64,000 nt of DNA from Acidimicrobiales bacterium (GCA_029245675.1 JAQWOV010000016.1:1-64000); one strand, 5' to 3'. Positions 9,554 to 18,995 are shown, counted from the stretch's first letter. Numbers and translations are program-made. Notes: generated by a model not told the origin, from the letters alone.

Positions 9554-11089
9554 TCAATAATCGGTTTCTACGCCGCCCTCAGCGACTCGACGCTCTAGAA
9601 AGTCATCAAGTTCTTCTCGAGTTTCTTCACGCATTTCTGGCTCCTGATGAGCGTCAATGATTTGGTGCGCTAACTTTTCTGCTCGTTGGAAAGCATCAAC
9701 GCGTCCGGACTCATCCCAACTTTCAAAGTTTCTCCAATCAGAAACCATTGGCTGAAAATGCTCAGTGCTATATCGGTCTTGCGTGTGTTGTGACCCAAAA
9801 AAATGTCCAGCTGGGCCGACTTCAGCGATAGCTTCAACAGCCAGACTCGCATCATCAATGGTGATCGGCTTAAGCATGGCGGCAACCATATTGAGAATGT
9901 CAGCGTCAATGACTACTTTTTCATACGATGTCAGCAGCCCGCCTTCAAGCCAGCCTGCGCCATGCATCATCAAGTTCACTCCACCCATAACTGCTCCCCA
10001 AATTGAGATGACGCTTTCATAAGCGGACTGAGGATCAGTACTGTTTGAAGCATTCACATTTGAAGATCTGTATGGCACGCCATATCTTCTTGCGAGTTGT
10101 CCACCTATAAGACAAGCTTGCCAATATTCTGGAGTTCCAAAAGCTGGAGCACCAGAACGCATATCAACATTTGAAGTAAAACCACCATAAATTACTGGTG
10201 CTCCTGACCGAACTACTTGTGTATAAGCAATGCCGGCAAGTGCTTCAGCATTTTGCAGAACAAGCGCACCCGCAACAGTTACTGGGGCCATTGCTCCAGC
10301 CAAAGTAAAGGGAGTAATAACTATGCACTGGTTGCGTGCAGACATTTCTTGTATTCCGTGAAGCATTACCGTGTCGTAACGCAATGGGGTGCTGGCGTTG
10401 ATTACAGAAGAAATTGATGGTTGGGTGTCAAAAATTTCTTCACTGACACCTCGGGCGATGCGGGTCATCTCCATAGCATCAATGTTGCGTTGTCTACTCA
10501 AACTGTAAACGAAAGGAATTTTGTCCGAAAGGGTTAAAGAATCATGAGTCGCATATAAATGTCTTACAGAAGGATGCAAATCCATTGGTTCAACGGGATA
10601 ACCGCCGGAGGCATGAATGATGTTTAGAACTTGTCCCATTTTAAGGAGATTGCGGTAATCCTCACGATTCCCATTTCGACGGTCTTTACCTAAGCCAGTA
10701 ACAAACGGGGGACTAGCCACCAGGGTGTTGGTGATTAAATCCCCACCAATGATCACATCACGTTCTGGCCTCAAACCATGCATCACAAATTTTTCAGGAG
10801 CAGTTGAAACAAGTGTCATAACTAACTCGGGATCAAATCGAACTCGTTCTCCGTTCACCTCTGCGCCTGCATCGGCAAGTTGTTGTCTTGCCATCTCATC
10901 TAAAAAGTTGATACCAGTTTCAGAGAGGACTCTTAGCGAAGATTGATGAATGGCTTCTAATTCATCTTCAGAAACCGCTCTCATGGGGTCAAAGCGCATT
11001 TGAGGCTGGCTGAAAGAAGGCTGTTCAGCAATCATGTCACGGGTCTTCGGCCTCTGGCTTCTCGCTCCGCGTCGCCGGTTCTCAGTCAT
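9554..11089 (-). CDS. MttB-family (non-pyrrolysine) methyltransferase
   Basis: 511-residue member of the trimethylamine methyltransferase family, which moves a methyl group from a quaternary or tertiary amine to a corrinoid protein. There is no in-frame TAG in the reading frame, so it belongs to the large pyrrolysine-free group that includes glycine betaine methyltransferases. The first bases overlap the stop of the preceding enolase-superfamily gene (11086-11089), showing coupling. No corrinoid protein or corrinoid:folate methyltransferase is encoded in the window, which is unusual for the anaerobic systems and suggests either a distant partner or different chemistry. The next gene is the DMGDH-like enzyme. 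Confidence 0.85.
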   Translation of the reverse strand: MTENRRRGARSQRPKTRDMIAEQPSFSQPQMRFDPMRAVSEDELEAIHQSSLRVLSETGINFLDEMARQQLADAGAEVNGERVRFDPELVMTLVSTAPEKFVMHGLRPERDVIIGGDLITNTLVASPPFVTGLGKDRRNGNREDYRNLLKMGQVLNIIHASGGYPVEPMDLHPSVRHLYATHDSLTLSDKIPFVYSLSRQRNIDAMEMTRIARGVSEEIFDTQPSISSVINASTPLRYDTVMLHGIQEMSARNQCIVITPFTLAGAMAPVTVAGALVLQNAEALAGIAYTQVVRSGAPVIYGGFTSNVDMRSGAPAFGTPEYWQACLIGGQLARRYGVPYRSSNVNASNSTDPQSAYESVISIWGAVMGGVNLMMHGAGWLEGGLLTSYEKVVIDADILNMVAAMLKPITIDDASLAVEAIAEVGPAGHFFGSQHTQDRYSTEHFQPMVSDWRNFESWDESGRVDAFQRAEKLAHQIIDAHQEPEMREETREELDDFLERRVAEGGVETDY

Positions 11090-12306
11090 AGGTCTTCACT
11101 TACAGGTTGAGGATTGATCTCAGGAGCTAGATGCAACTCTTCTCCGGAGTAAGGATGGGCTCGTGCTACTTCTTCGTTGAGGACGACTCCTAAGCCTGGT
11201 TCTTTAGAAGGGATAACTTTTCCGTCCTCCCATTTAATTGGGGTTTCTAAAAGATCTGCATGAAATCCATCAAAGGTTCCAATGCATTCCAAAATAAGAA
11301 AGTTAGGAGAACAAGTAGCTAAAGCAATGTTGGCTGCAGCTACAACAGGTCCGCAGTAGCAATGAGGAGCAATAAGCGCATGATGTGTTTCCGCTATAGA
11401 AGCAATTTTTTTACCCTGAAGGATTCCTCCACTGCGCCCTAAGTTTGGTTGCAGAATCTGAGCAGCTTTTGCGTTCAAAACAGCAGCAAATTCTGAAACG
11501 GTTGTAAGTCTTTCACCGGTAGCGACAGGAATGCTTGTGCCAGAGGCAACAGTAGCCATGCCAGTTAAATCATCAGCTGGAACAGGCTCTTCGAACCAGA
11601 GGGGGTCGTACTGTTCGAGCCTTTTTGCAAGCCTCAATGCGCCAGACGGGGTGAACTGGCCGTGGGTTCCAAAAAGGAGATCTGCTCGGGTTCCGACAGC
11701 TTCTCGTAAAGCAGAGATGTAGCGTTCGCTGAGGTTAATACGTTCTAACGAAGGTTGTCTTCCATCAAAAGCAGTGTAAGGGCCAGCTGGGTCAAATTTT
11801 ATAGCGGTGAATCCCTTGTCTAACTCAACTAAGGCCTGTTCAGCGGCTAATTCGGGCTGGGTGTAAAGATTTGGCTCATCTTTAGGGGCGTATGCATCTT
11901 CTGACGGCGGATAAAGATATGTGTAGGAACGTAATCCTTCGTGAACACGGCCGCCTAGTAAGTCGTAAACAGGACGGTTAGTTTCTTTGCCAATAATGTC
12001 CCAGCACGCCATCTCTAATGCGCTGATTACTCCACATAAAGTTGGATCTGGACGAGACGAGTAGCCGCTTGAATATGCTCTCCTCCAAAATGATTCAACA
12101 TTGAAAGGGTTGCTGCCAACAAGCCATCGATCCGCTACATCCTCAATCATTTGGGCCACAAGATGTGGGTTAAAAGTAGCGACGTATGCTTCGCCTACGC
12201 CTTTGACTCCGTTGTCGGTGGTGACGGTAACAAATATAAAGTAACGGCCGCCGTGTCGTGGCGGAGGGTTGCCTACAACAAAAGTTTCAATCTCAGTTAC
12301 TTTCAT
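11086..12306 (-). CDS. Mandelate racemase/muconate lactonising enzyme family protein (galactonate dehydratase-like)
   Basis: 406-residue enolase-superfamily protein, N-terminal capping domain followed by a TIM barrel. By alignment to D-galactonate dehydratase, Glu239 (WFEEP), Glu265 (TGERL), His215, His315 and Glu340 are kept at a constant offset of 30. The first metal ligand Asp is replaced by Gly213 (FGTHGQF) and the Asp of the His-Asp dyad by Asn288 (QPNLG). The chemistry is therefore uncertain; a sugar-acid dehydratase name would be unsafe. Both ends overlap neighbours by 4 bases, placing it inside the osmolyte operon, where a betaine epimerase or racemase role is conceivable. Confidence 0.82.
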   Translation of the reverse strand: MKVTEIETFVVGNPPPRHGGRYFIFVTVTTDNGVKGVGEAYVATFNPHLVAQMIEDVADRWLVGSNPFNVESFWRRAYSSGYSSRPDPTLCGVISALEMACWDIIGKETNRPVYDLLGGRVHEGLRSYTYLYPPSEDAYAPKDEPNLYTQPELAAEQALVELDKGFTAIKFDPAGPYTAFDGRQPSLERINLSERYISALREAVGTRADLLFGTHGQFTPSGALRLAKRLEQYDPLWFEEPVPADDLTGMATVASGTSIPVATGERLTTVSEFAAVLNAKAAQILQPNLGRSGGILQGKKIASIAETHHALIAPHCYCGPVVAAANIALATCSPNFLILECIGTFDGFHADLLETPIKWEDGKVIPSKEPGLGVVLNEEVARAHPYSGEELHLAPEINPQPVSEDL

Positions 12307-13433
12307 GGGTTACCTCCAGGTGAAGCATCGTTGAAGACTATGAGAGTCCGTAATACTTGTCCAGTGCGAACTTCTTCAAAAGCTTTGTCTATGTCTTCTA
12401 ACGGATGAGTGCTACTTATCATTGAATCAAGACTTAGTTCCCCAGTGAAATAATCATCTATAAGAGCAGGAACATCTATAGATAGTCGCGCCGTTCCCAT
12501 CTTTGATCCAAGGATTCTCTGGTTCTGAGCAGCAAGGAGTCCGGGGTCAATGGTGAAGGTTGCGCCATCTGCGGGCATCCCTACTAAAACAAGGGCACCC
12601 ATCGGAGATACAAGTTCAACCGCCTCTGAGAGAGCTGCGACCGAAGATGTAGCAACAAATACATGATCAGCGAGCCTGCCGCCCGTAGCTTCATTTAGAG
12701 CTTCAACGACATCGTCGGTCTTCGGGTTAGCCGTATGAGTCGCTCCCATATCCATTGCAGCGCCATGTTTATGGTCTTCAGGATCGACGGCCAGAATTAT
12801 TTCAGCTCCTGCGAGGCGGGCACCTTGAATGACCCCTATCCCGACACCTCCACAACCAATCACTACTACGATGTCTCCTTCACCGACTTCAGCAGTGTTA
12901 CGAGTAGCGCCTACGCCAGTTAAAACACCACACCCCAATAAAGAAGCAACAGAGAGTGGCATTTCTTCTGGGATTTCCACTACTTGTGAGTGATGCACTA
13001 GTACCTGTTCTGCAAACCCACTGGTGTTGAGACCCTGAGAGACGGCTAATCCATCTTTATCTTTCAGAGGGCTCTTTACGTCCAAAGGAATCTCTCCCTC
13101 ACAAGCAACATCTTGCCCCTTAAGGCATGGTCGACACTGTCCACATGTTCTAATCAAAGAAACCACTACTGGAGTTCCAACTGTCACGTTTGAAACATTT
13201 TCTCCAATTTCAACTACGCGCCCCGATACCTCATGTCCAAGAACTAAAGGAAAGTTCGTAGCCCACCCACCATCAACGTACATAAGATCGGAATGGCATA
13301 TCGCACATGCTGATACCGCCACACGGACTTCCCCTGGGCCAGCAGAAGAAATAGTCAAATTTTCAATGGAAGTAGGCTCACCTACAGCACGATGTACGGC
13401 CGCTTGAATCTGGTGAGAATCGGGTCTATCCAT
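12303..13433 (-). CDS. Zn-dependent alcohol dehydrogenase (MDR, class III-like)
   Basis: 376 residues from the ATG at 13433 (a TTG lies just before). Catalytic zinc ligands are Cys46 (AICHSD), His67-Glu68 (GHE) and Cys168 (LGCG); structural zinc is held by Cys97, 100, 103 and 111; the NAD site is GCGGVG (193-198). The pattern is that of class III and mycothiol- or NDMA-dependent alcohol/formaldehyde dehydrogenases. First gene of the coupled five-gene operon that ends with the DddP-like gene. Removal of formaldehyde released by demethylation is a plausible job, but oxidation of another alcohol cannot be excluded. Confidence 0.85.
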   Translation of the reverse strand: MDRPDSHQIQAAVHRAVGEPTSIENLTISSAGPGEVRVAVSACAICHSDLMYVDGGWATNFPLVLGHEVSGRVVEIGENVSNVTVGTPVVVSLIRTCGQCRPCLKGQDVACEGEIPLDVKSPLKDKDGLAVSQGLNTSGFAEQVLVHHSQVVEIPEEMPLSVASLLGCGVLTGVGATRNTAEVGEGDIVVVIGCGGVGIGVIQGARLAGAEIILAVDPEDHKHGAAMDMGATHTANPKTDDVVEALNEATGGRLADHVFVATSSVAALSEAVELVSPMGALVLVGMPADGATFTIDPGLLAAQNQRILGSKMGTARLSIDVPALIDDYFTGELSLDSMISSTHPLEDIDKAFEEVRTGQVLRTLIVFNDASPGGNP

Positions 13434-13480
13434 CAACCGGACAGTACTAGACGCTGCCCTAAAATGCCCAGCCTCAGAGC

Positions 13481-14278
13481 CTAAAATTTTGTTGAATTAC
13501 TGCTTGAAGGCATCCAGTGATCACGAAGCATTAAGAGGACCGAAAGAGAGACAAGCACAAGGATTAAACTAAGGGCTAAAGCTTCTTCAGGATTGGACTC
13601 CAAAGCTAAAAAAGTAGCCAAAGGAAGCGTTTGAGTTCGCCCTGGGAGATTCCCCGCAAAAGTAATAGTTGCTCCGAATTCACCTAAAGCCCGAGCCCAA
13701 GCAAGAGCTAAACCTGCGACCATAGCTGGCCTAACTTGTGGCAATGTGACGCGATAGAGAACTGATAGAGGCGGGAGTCCGAGTGTGCGTGCAACATTTT
13801 CCAACTCATGGAGTCGATCTTGCGAAGTGATAAGGGCGCTTTCCATGGAAATCACATAAAAAGGGAGAGAAACGAATACTGCAGCAACTACAGCCCCTGA
13901 GGTAGTGAAAGGCAAAGAGATGTCAAACCAAGCATTTAGCCATTGACCGATGAAACCCCCTCTTCCTAAAGCAAACAGTAAAGCTGTTCCCCCGACTACC
14001 GGAGGAAGAACCATTGGTAAAACCACAAGAGAACGGATAAATCTCCGACCAGAGAAATTAATTCTGGCTAACACCCAAGCCAAAGGTGTGCCGAGTATAA
14101 AGACAATCACGGTGGCGGCAAAACTAACAATCAGAGAGACTCGTAAAGCTTCAGTAGCAGTGGAACTCGTAAGTAAGTCACCAAGTGAACTCCATGGAGC
14201 CCGTTGGAAAAGGCCAATAAATGGAAGAATCAGGAAAACAGTTGCTATTGCAGCGAGAACTATAAAAAATCGTTTCAT
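13481..14278 (-). CDS. modB: Molybdate ABC transporter permease
   Basis: 265 residues with five to six membrane segments and an EAA-type loop (LENVARTLGLPPLSVLYRVTLP) that binds the ATPase. The late GEFGATITFAGN motif is diagnostic of ModB/CysT-type permeases. The start overlaps the modA stop by 4 bases. No modC ATPase follows; the next gene is the alcohol dehydrogenase, 47 bases on. Molybdate import would serve enzymes such as the molybdenum hydroxylase at 30958. Confidence 0.9.
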   Translation of the reverse strand: MKRFFIVLAAIATVFLILPFIGLFQRAPWSSLGDLLTSSTATEALRVSLIVSFAATVIVFILGTPLAWVLARINFSGRRFIRSLVVLPMVLPPVVGGTALLFALGRGGFIGQWLNAWFDISLPFTTSGAVVAAVFVSLPFYVISMESALITSQDRLHELENVARTLGLPPLSVLYRVTLPQVRPAMVAGLALAWARALGEFGATITFAGNLPGRTQTLPLATFLALESNPEEALALSLILVLVSLSVLLMLRDHWMPSSSNSTKF

Positions 14279-14973
14279 GGAGATAAAAACCCGTATTGTG
14301 TCAGAATTTCGCTACTTTCCTCACTCAAAAGGTGGGCAGCTATCTCTGAGCCCCGAGATGTGAAAGAAACTCCGTGGTAGTCAACGCAAGGACACATAGG
14401 ATTCTCAGGCCATACGGAGGTAATACGAGGTTCTGAAATAGCATCGGTAGCGTAAACAACTCCCAGATCAACTTCTCCAAGAGTCAATCGACTGATCACT
14501 GAACGAACACTCGGCTCATATGTGTCTGCAGCGATCACCACTCCAAGTTCCCCGGCTGCTTTTCCACAAGGAACCTCTTCGGCACAGACGGCAATATCTA
14601 AATCAGCTCTAGTGAGGTCAGTGACACTAGAAATATTTTTCTCTGAGTCAACAGGAACAACAAGCGTGATGTAATTAGAGGCAAAGATAAATTCATCGAC
14701 TCTTTCAATTTGCGGATCAAGAAGTTCGATATCAGCAGTCAAATACAAGTCAATTGGGGCTCCATCTTTTACTTGAGCACCAAGGTGATTAGATCCGCCA
14801 TAAACAATAGTGATGCCCACCCCAGACTCTTCTTCATAGGAACTGAGTAGGTCAGGAAGTACTTCAATTAGGGAAGAAGCAGCAAAGATTGACACTGCCT
14901 CCTCAGATGTATCCGAGCACGCAACGCTTAACCCTCCTAAAGCTAGGAGAAGGAAAATCCAAAGGCATTTCAT
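14275..14973 (-). CDS. modA: Molybdate-binding lipoprotein
   Basis: 232-residue periplasmic-binding protein. A hydrophobic signal ends in a lipobox (LSVAC) with Cys19 as the lipidation site, as expected for a Gram-positive ModA. IFAASSLIEVLPDL and the GGSNHLGAQVKDGAPIDLYLTAD segment match ModA oxyanion-binding loops. Overlaps the regulator upstream by 4 bases and modB downstream by 4 bases. Tungstate is an alternative ligand. Confidence 0.9.
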   Translation of the reverse strand: MKCLWIFLLLALGGLSVACSDTSEEAVSIFAASSLIEVLPDLLSSYEEESGVGITIVYGGSNHLGAQVKDGAPIDLYLTADIELLDPQIERVDEFIFASNYITLVVPVDSEKNISSVTDLTRADLDIAVCAEEVPCGKAAGELGVVIAADTYEPSVRSVISRLTLGEVDLGVVYATDAISEPRITSVWPENPMCPCVDYHGVSFTSRGSEIAAHLLSEESSEILTQYGFLSP

Positions 14974-15362
14974 CGGGGGCGTTCAATCACCACATTTGTT
15001 GACTTAATAACAGCAGAAGCGAGCGCTCCTGGCGCCAACCCGAGGTCTTCGGCTGCTTCAGTTGAAATAAGAGAAACAATTCGATGAGGTCCAGCTTGGA
15101 TTTCTACTTGAGTCATTACCTGATCTTTGACCACTCTCGTAACTAACCCAGTTAGTCGATTACGGGCGGATACGTCACTCTCTGACTTATTTGGGTCGTT
15201 AGCGCGGCTTTGAGCGAATAGGGCTAAGTCTTCTCCGTGAATTAAACGGTGACCGCCGTCAGTTCGATGGGCAGCTATTTCACCTGCGTCCACCCATCTT
15301 CTGACCATGTCCGCAGTGACTCCTAGAAGGTGTGCTGCCTCTCCAATTTTAAACTCGTTCAT
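14970..15362 (-). CDS. HTH-TOBE (Mop) molybdate-responsive regulator
   Basis: 130 residues: an excisionase/MerR-type helix-turn-helix (about 1-52, with IGEAAHLLGVTADMVRRW) and a single TOBE/Mop domain (about 66-130) that binds molybdate. The architecture replaces classical ModE in many actinobacteria, and its position as the first gene of regulator-modA-modB suggests autoregulation of molybdate uptake. No Shine-Dalgarno sequence is present; a -10 box lies 7 bases before the ATG, so the mRNA is probably leaderless. Confidence 0.85.
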   Translation of the reverse strand: MNEFKIGEAAHLLGVTADMVRRWVDAGEIAAHRTDGGHRLIHGEDLALFAQSRANDPNKSESDVSARNRLTGLVTRVVKDQVMTQVEIQAGPHRIVSLISTEAAEDLGLAPGALASAVIKSTNVVIERPR

Positions 15363-15369
15363 GCAAGAT

Positions 15370-15375
15370 AATATA
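15370..15375 (-). promoter_or_regulatory. -10 box of a leaderless promoter for the mod operon
   Basis: On the minus strand TATATT is followed by 7 bases and the ATG at 15362, with no ribosome site. The surrounding region carries GCAAG (15363-15367) and CTTGC (15384-15388) half-sites as an inverted pair flanking the -10, a possible operator for the HTH-TOBE product. Confidence 0.5.
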
Positions 15376-15400
15376 TAAAAAAAACTTGCAAATGCGAATA

Positions 15401-16201
15401 TTAAGAGCGTTTATTCTTTAATTTCTCAATATATGCAGCTTGAGCTTCTTTGCTTTCAGGATCCCGTAACGCATTACCGAGACCTTCAGCATCGGACCAA
15501 GAACGTACCGTCCCCACCATTTGTTCCGTAACAGCATTTGTGTGACGTTTTGTTGCCAGAATGGCCATGCGTGGGCGAGAAGCCACAGCTTCGGCAAGTG
15601 ATTCGACAGCATCATCTAAATCTTCCGAGGGAACTACTGAATTCAAAAATCCTGCTGCTTTAGCTTCCGCTGCATCAAATGGCCGGCAAGTCATAACCAA
15701 CTCTTTAGTTAGTGCCGGACCAATCTCTCTTACTAAACGAGGAATTCCGCCCCACGCAAGTGGGATACCTAAGTCAACTTCCGGGATTGAAAATCTTACG
15801 TCATCAGCAGACACACGAAGGTCGCATGAAGCGGCAAGAACAAGTCCGCCACCCACGACGTGCCCATGCAAGCGAGCGATCAGTACCGGCGATGTTCGCT
15901 CAAGGGCTTCTGCCATCAGGCGACCAGTATCGGCAGGAACACGACCACCAGCAGGTGAAATTCCAGTATCGGTAAATGCGGTTACATTAAATCCGGAACA
16001 AAAAGCTCGACCTTCACCTGAAACGACGACCACGCGAAGATCGGGTTGGTGATCAAACCAATTAGCAGCATCAATGATCTCAGCCATTACATCATTCGTG
16101 AGACTATTTAATGAATCTGGGCGAGCCAAAGTTAACGTTGCCCGCCTCCCATCACAAACAACTTTAATGTGATCGTAAGTAGGAGCAGAATTTTCAGTCA
16201 T
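15401..16201 (-). CDS. Enoyl-CoA hydratase/isomerase family protein
   Basis: 266-residue crotonase. Oxyanion-hole segments AFCSGFNV (67-74) and GHVVGGGLVLAASCD (113-127) are present. Of the two hydratase glutamates only one is retained, Glu141 in FSIPEVDLG; the other place is Val121. Single-Glu members are usually isomerases or specialised hydratases. The gene stands between the molybdate operon and valS on the same strand, 33 bases after valS, and shows no specific partner, so the substrate is unknown. Confidence 0.85.
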   Translation of the reverse strand: MTENSAPTYDHIKVVCDGRRATLTLARPDSLNSLTNDVMAEIIDAANWFDHQPDLRVVVVSGEGRAFCSGFNVTAFTDTGISPAGGRVPADTGRLMAEALERTSPVLIARLHGHVVGGGLVLAASCDLRVSADDVRFSIPEVDLGIPLAWGGIPRLVREIGPALTKELVMTCRPFDAAEAKAAGFLNSVVPSEDLDDAVESLAEAVASRPRMAILATKRHTNAVTEQMVGTVRSWSDAEGLGNALRDPESKEAQAAYIEKLKNKRS

Positions 16202-16233
16202 GAGACAGTTTGACGCAGAAAACCATCTGAGGC

Positions 16234-18864
16234 TCAGTCGGGGTCGTTAACCGCCTCAAGTTCAACTTCAACAGCCAACTCGTTGCCTTCTTTAAGGATG
16301 ATTTCTGAAGCCTTCGCTCCAAAAGTTACATCGTCTAACGCTTCACGTAGAAGAGAAAGGCGTTCCGGTGTATCAGTAATGGAACAAGACACAACAGGAG
16401 TAGCCAGAGAACGTTTCGCGAGCGTCTTACATTTTCTTATTTCGGCTAAGGCATCGGAAGCAACGGCCACGATTTCGGATTCTGTTCCCTGTGTGACTGA
16501 GCGAAGATCTGATGATGAAGGCCACTGTTGTCTATGCACTGAACCAGATTTCCACCAAGACCAAACCTCCTCAGTGACGAAAGGAAGAAACGGAGCAAAT
16601 AAGCGTAAGAGAACAGAAAGAGTAAGTCGTAGAGTGTTACGAGCAGATTCCGCACCTACATCATCTCCTTCGTATGCCCGAACCTTGACAAGTTCTACGT
16701 AGTCATCGGTAAAAGACCAAAAGAAAGACTCTGTTCTTTCAATCGCTCTCGCATAATCAAAGTCATCAAAGGCGTTTGTGGTGTCTTGGACTAAGTCCGC
16801 TAAACGGCTAAGAAGTGAAAGGTCCAAAGGATGAGTTATAGCGGAAGGATCAACGTTTAAGGACCCTTCACCAAAGCCAAGGGCAAAACGGCTTGCATTC
16901 AAGATTTTTATGGCCAAACGACGACCAACTTTCATCTGACCATCATCAAATGCGGTGTCTGTCCCTGGTCGGCCGTTAACTGCCCAATAGCGAACAGCAT
17001 CAGATCCGTATTCTTCTAACAGCCCCATAGGGGTAACAACGTTTCCTTTAGATTTCGACATTTTTTTTCGATCTGGATCAAGCACCCATCCGCTTAAAGC
17101 AGCGTGCTTCCAGGGGGCCGTATCTTCTGCTAGATGAGAGCGAACCATCGTGGAAAAAAGCCAAGTTCGAATAATGTCGTGTGCTTGAGGACGTAAATCC
17201 ATTGGATAGGTCCTCTGGAACAAATCATCGTCAGTTCCCCAACCACAAACGATTTGAGGACTAAGAGAAGAAGTAGCCCACGTATCCATTACATCTGGAT
17301 CACCAGTAAAACCGCCGGGCTGGTCTCTTTGAGACTCTTCAAAGCCTGATGGTGTTGAAGAAGATGGATCCACGGGAAGAAGTGAAAGATCAGGGGCAAT
17401 TGGTTGGTCATAAACAGGGTCGCCTTGTTCATCTAGGTGATACCACAAAGGAATTGGTACCCCAAAGAAGCGTTGACGGCTAATTAGCCAATCACCGTTA
17501 AGACCGCCAACCCAATTGGTGTACCGCGCCTGCATATACGCCGGATGCCAGGAGACATCGTTTCCCCGGTCAACTAGATCTTGACGGAGATCACTATCGC
17601 GTCCACCGTTTCGAATGTACCACTGACGACTTGTAACAATCTCTAAAGGCCGATCACCTTTCTCAAAAAACTTAACTGGATGTTCAATAGGTTCTGGTTC
17701 CCCAACTAATTCTTTTGTCTCACGAAGAATTTCAACAAGTTCTTTTTGAGCAGAAAAAACCGTCTTACCGGAAAGACGAGAATAAGCTGCCAAGCCAGCG
17801 TCGGATTCAATACCTTGTGGAGAGTCTTGCTGGAAACGTCCTTCCCGGTTAATTACTGCCCGAACGGGAAGATCCAATTCTCGCCACCAAATAACGTCAG
17901 TTGTATCTCCAAAAGTGCAAATCATGGCAATACCAGTCCCTTTTTCAGGGTCTGCCAATTCATGAGACAGCACCGGAACACTTACACCAAAGACTGGTGT
18001 GGTTACTGATGATCCAAATAATGGTTTGTATCGTTCATCTTCTGGGTGGGCAACCAAAGCAACGCATGCTGGTAGAAGCTCTGGTCGAGTAGTCGCAATC
18101 ATTAAATCGTCTTGACCATCATGTGTGGTAACACCTTCAGGCAAATGAAACAATAAGTTATGGTAGGCACCTGATTGAGGCCTATCTTCAAGCTCGGCTT
18201 GGGCGACAGCGGTTCGAAAAGTTACATCCCAAAGCGACGGCGCTTCAATTTGATAAGCCTCGCCTCGGTCCAAATTCTCGAGAAAAGCTCGTTGAGCGAT
18301 ACTTTGGCAGTGGTCGTCAATCGTTGCATATGTCAAAGACCAATCAATTGAGAGCCCGAGGTGTCGCCACAGCGCTTCAAAGGCTTTTTCATCTTCTTGT
18401 GTTAACAAATGACATAATTCAACAAAATTGCGACGACTTATATCAATATCGCCCCGCTTTTTGATCGCTTTAGGGTCGCCGGCATCTTCCGGAGGAGAGA
18501 GATCTTCTTGATAAGAAAGAGAAGGATCGCAACGAACACCAAAATAATTCTGAACACGTCGCTCAGTAGGTAAACCATTGTCATCCCACCCCATTGGATA
18601 GAAGACTTCTTTGCCTTGCATCCGTTGATAGCGAGCGATTGTGTCAGTGTGTGTATAAGAAAATACGTGCCCAACATGGAGAGAGCCGCTGACCGTTGGA
18701 GGAGGAGTGTCGATAGAGAAAATTTCATCTCTTGATTTGGTTCTATCGAAACGGAAAACGTTTTCGTCTTCCCACGCTGTATCCCAACGTGATTCAAGTC
18801 CTTCCAGAGAGGGCTTTTCAGGAATAGATGCCGTCTTTTGGCTATCAGAAGATTGAGAATTCAT
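16234..18864 (-). CDS. valS: Valine--tRNA ligase
   Basis: 876-residue class I synthetase that charges tRNA-Val. HVGH (63-66) and KMSKSKGNVV are the ATP-binding signatures; DDNGLPTERRVQ and the central editing domain mark it as ValS. The form is the archaeal/Rickettsia-like ValS rather than the long bacterial type with a C-terminal tRNA-binding coiled coil. The 137-base upstream gap, shared with a divergent acyl-CoA dehydrogenase, contains no recognisable T-box. Confidence 0.95.
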   Translation of the reverse strand: MNSQSSDSQKTASIPEKPSLEGLESRWDTAWEDENVFRFDRTKSRDEIFSIDTPPPTVSGSLHVGHVFSYTHTDTIARYQRMQGKEVFYPMGWDDNGLPTERRVQNYFGVRCDPSLSYQEDLSPPEDAGDPKAIKKRGDIDISRRNFVELCHLLTQEDEKAFEALWRHLGLSIDWSLTYATIDDHCQSIAQRAFLENLDRGEAYQIEAPSLWDVTFRTAVAQAELEDRPQSGAYHNLLFHLPEGVTTHDGQDDLMIATTRPELLPACVALVAHPEDERYKPLFGSSVTTPVFGVSVPVLSHELADPEKGTGIAMICTFGDTTDVIWWRELDLPVRAVINREGRFQQDSPQGIESDAGLAAYSRLSGKTVFSAQKELVEILRETKELVGEPEPIEHPVKFFEKGDRPLEIVTSRQWYIRNGGRDSDLRQDLVDRGNDVSWHPAYMQARYTNWVGGLNGDWLISRQRFFGVPIPLWYHLDEQGDPVYDQPIAPDLSLLPVDPSSSTPSGFEESQRDQPGGFTGDPDVMDTWATSSLSPQIVCGWGTDDDLFQRTYPMDLRPQAHDIIRTWLFSTMVRSHLAEDTAPWKHAALSGWVLDPDRKKMSKSKGNVVTPMGLLEEYGSDAVRYWAVNGRPGTDTAFDDGQMKVGRRLAIKILNASRFALGFGEGSLNVDPSAITHPLDLSLLSRLADLVQDTTNAFDDFDYARAIERTESFFWSFTDDYVELVKVRAYEGDDVGAESARNTLRLTLSVLLRLFAPFLPFVTEEVWSWWKSGSVHRQQWPSSSDLRSVTQGTESEIVAVASDALAEIRKCKTLAKRSLATPVVSCSITDTPERLSLLREALDDVTFGAKASEIILKEGNELAVEVELEAVNDPD

Positions 18865-18989
18865 ACTTCTTTGAGGCTATCGGAGGTACCCGTATCGTTG
18901 AGCGATAGATCGTGATTCATTGCAAATGGTTTATCGTCACAAAGGTGGTTTTGACTGTCCCCACTATGACAAAAACGATCTTGACGTTC

Positions 18990-18995
18990 TAAAGT
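18990..18995 (+). promoter_or_regulatory. -10 box of a leaderless promoter for acyl-CoA dehydrogenase
   Basis: TAAAGT lies 6 bases before the ATG at 19002 with no ribosome site between. It supports the ATG rather than the TTG six bases upstream as the start. Confidence 0.45.

Noticed and set aside
9554-11089. Pyrrolysine-containing MttB
   Set aside because: No TAG occurs in the 511-codon frame.
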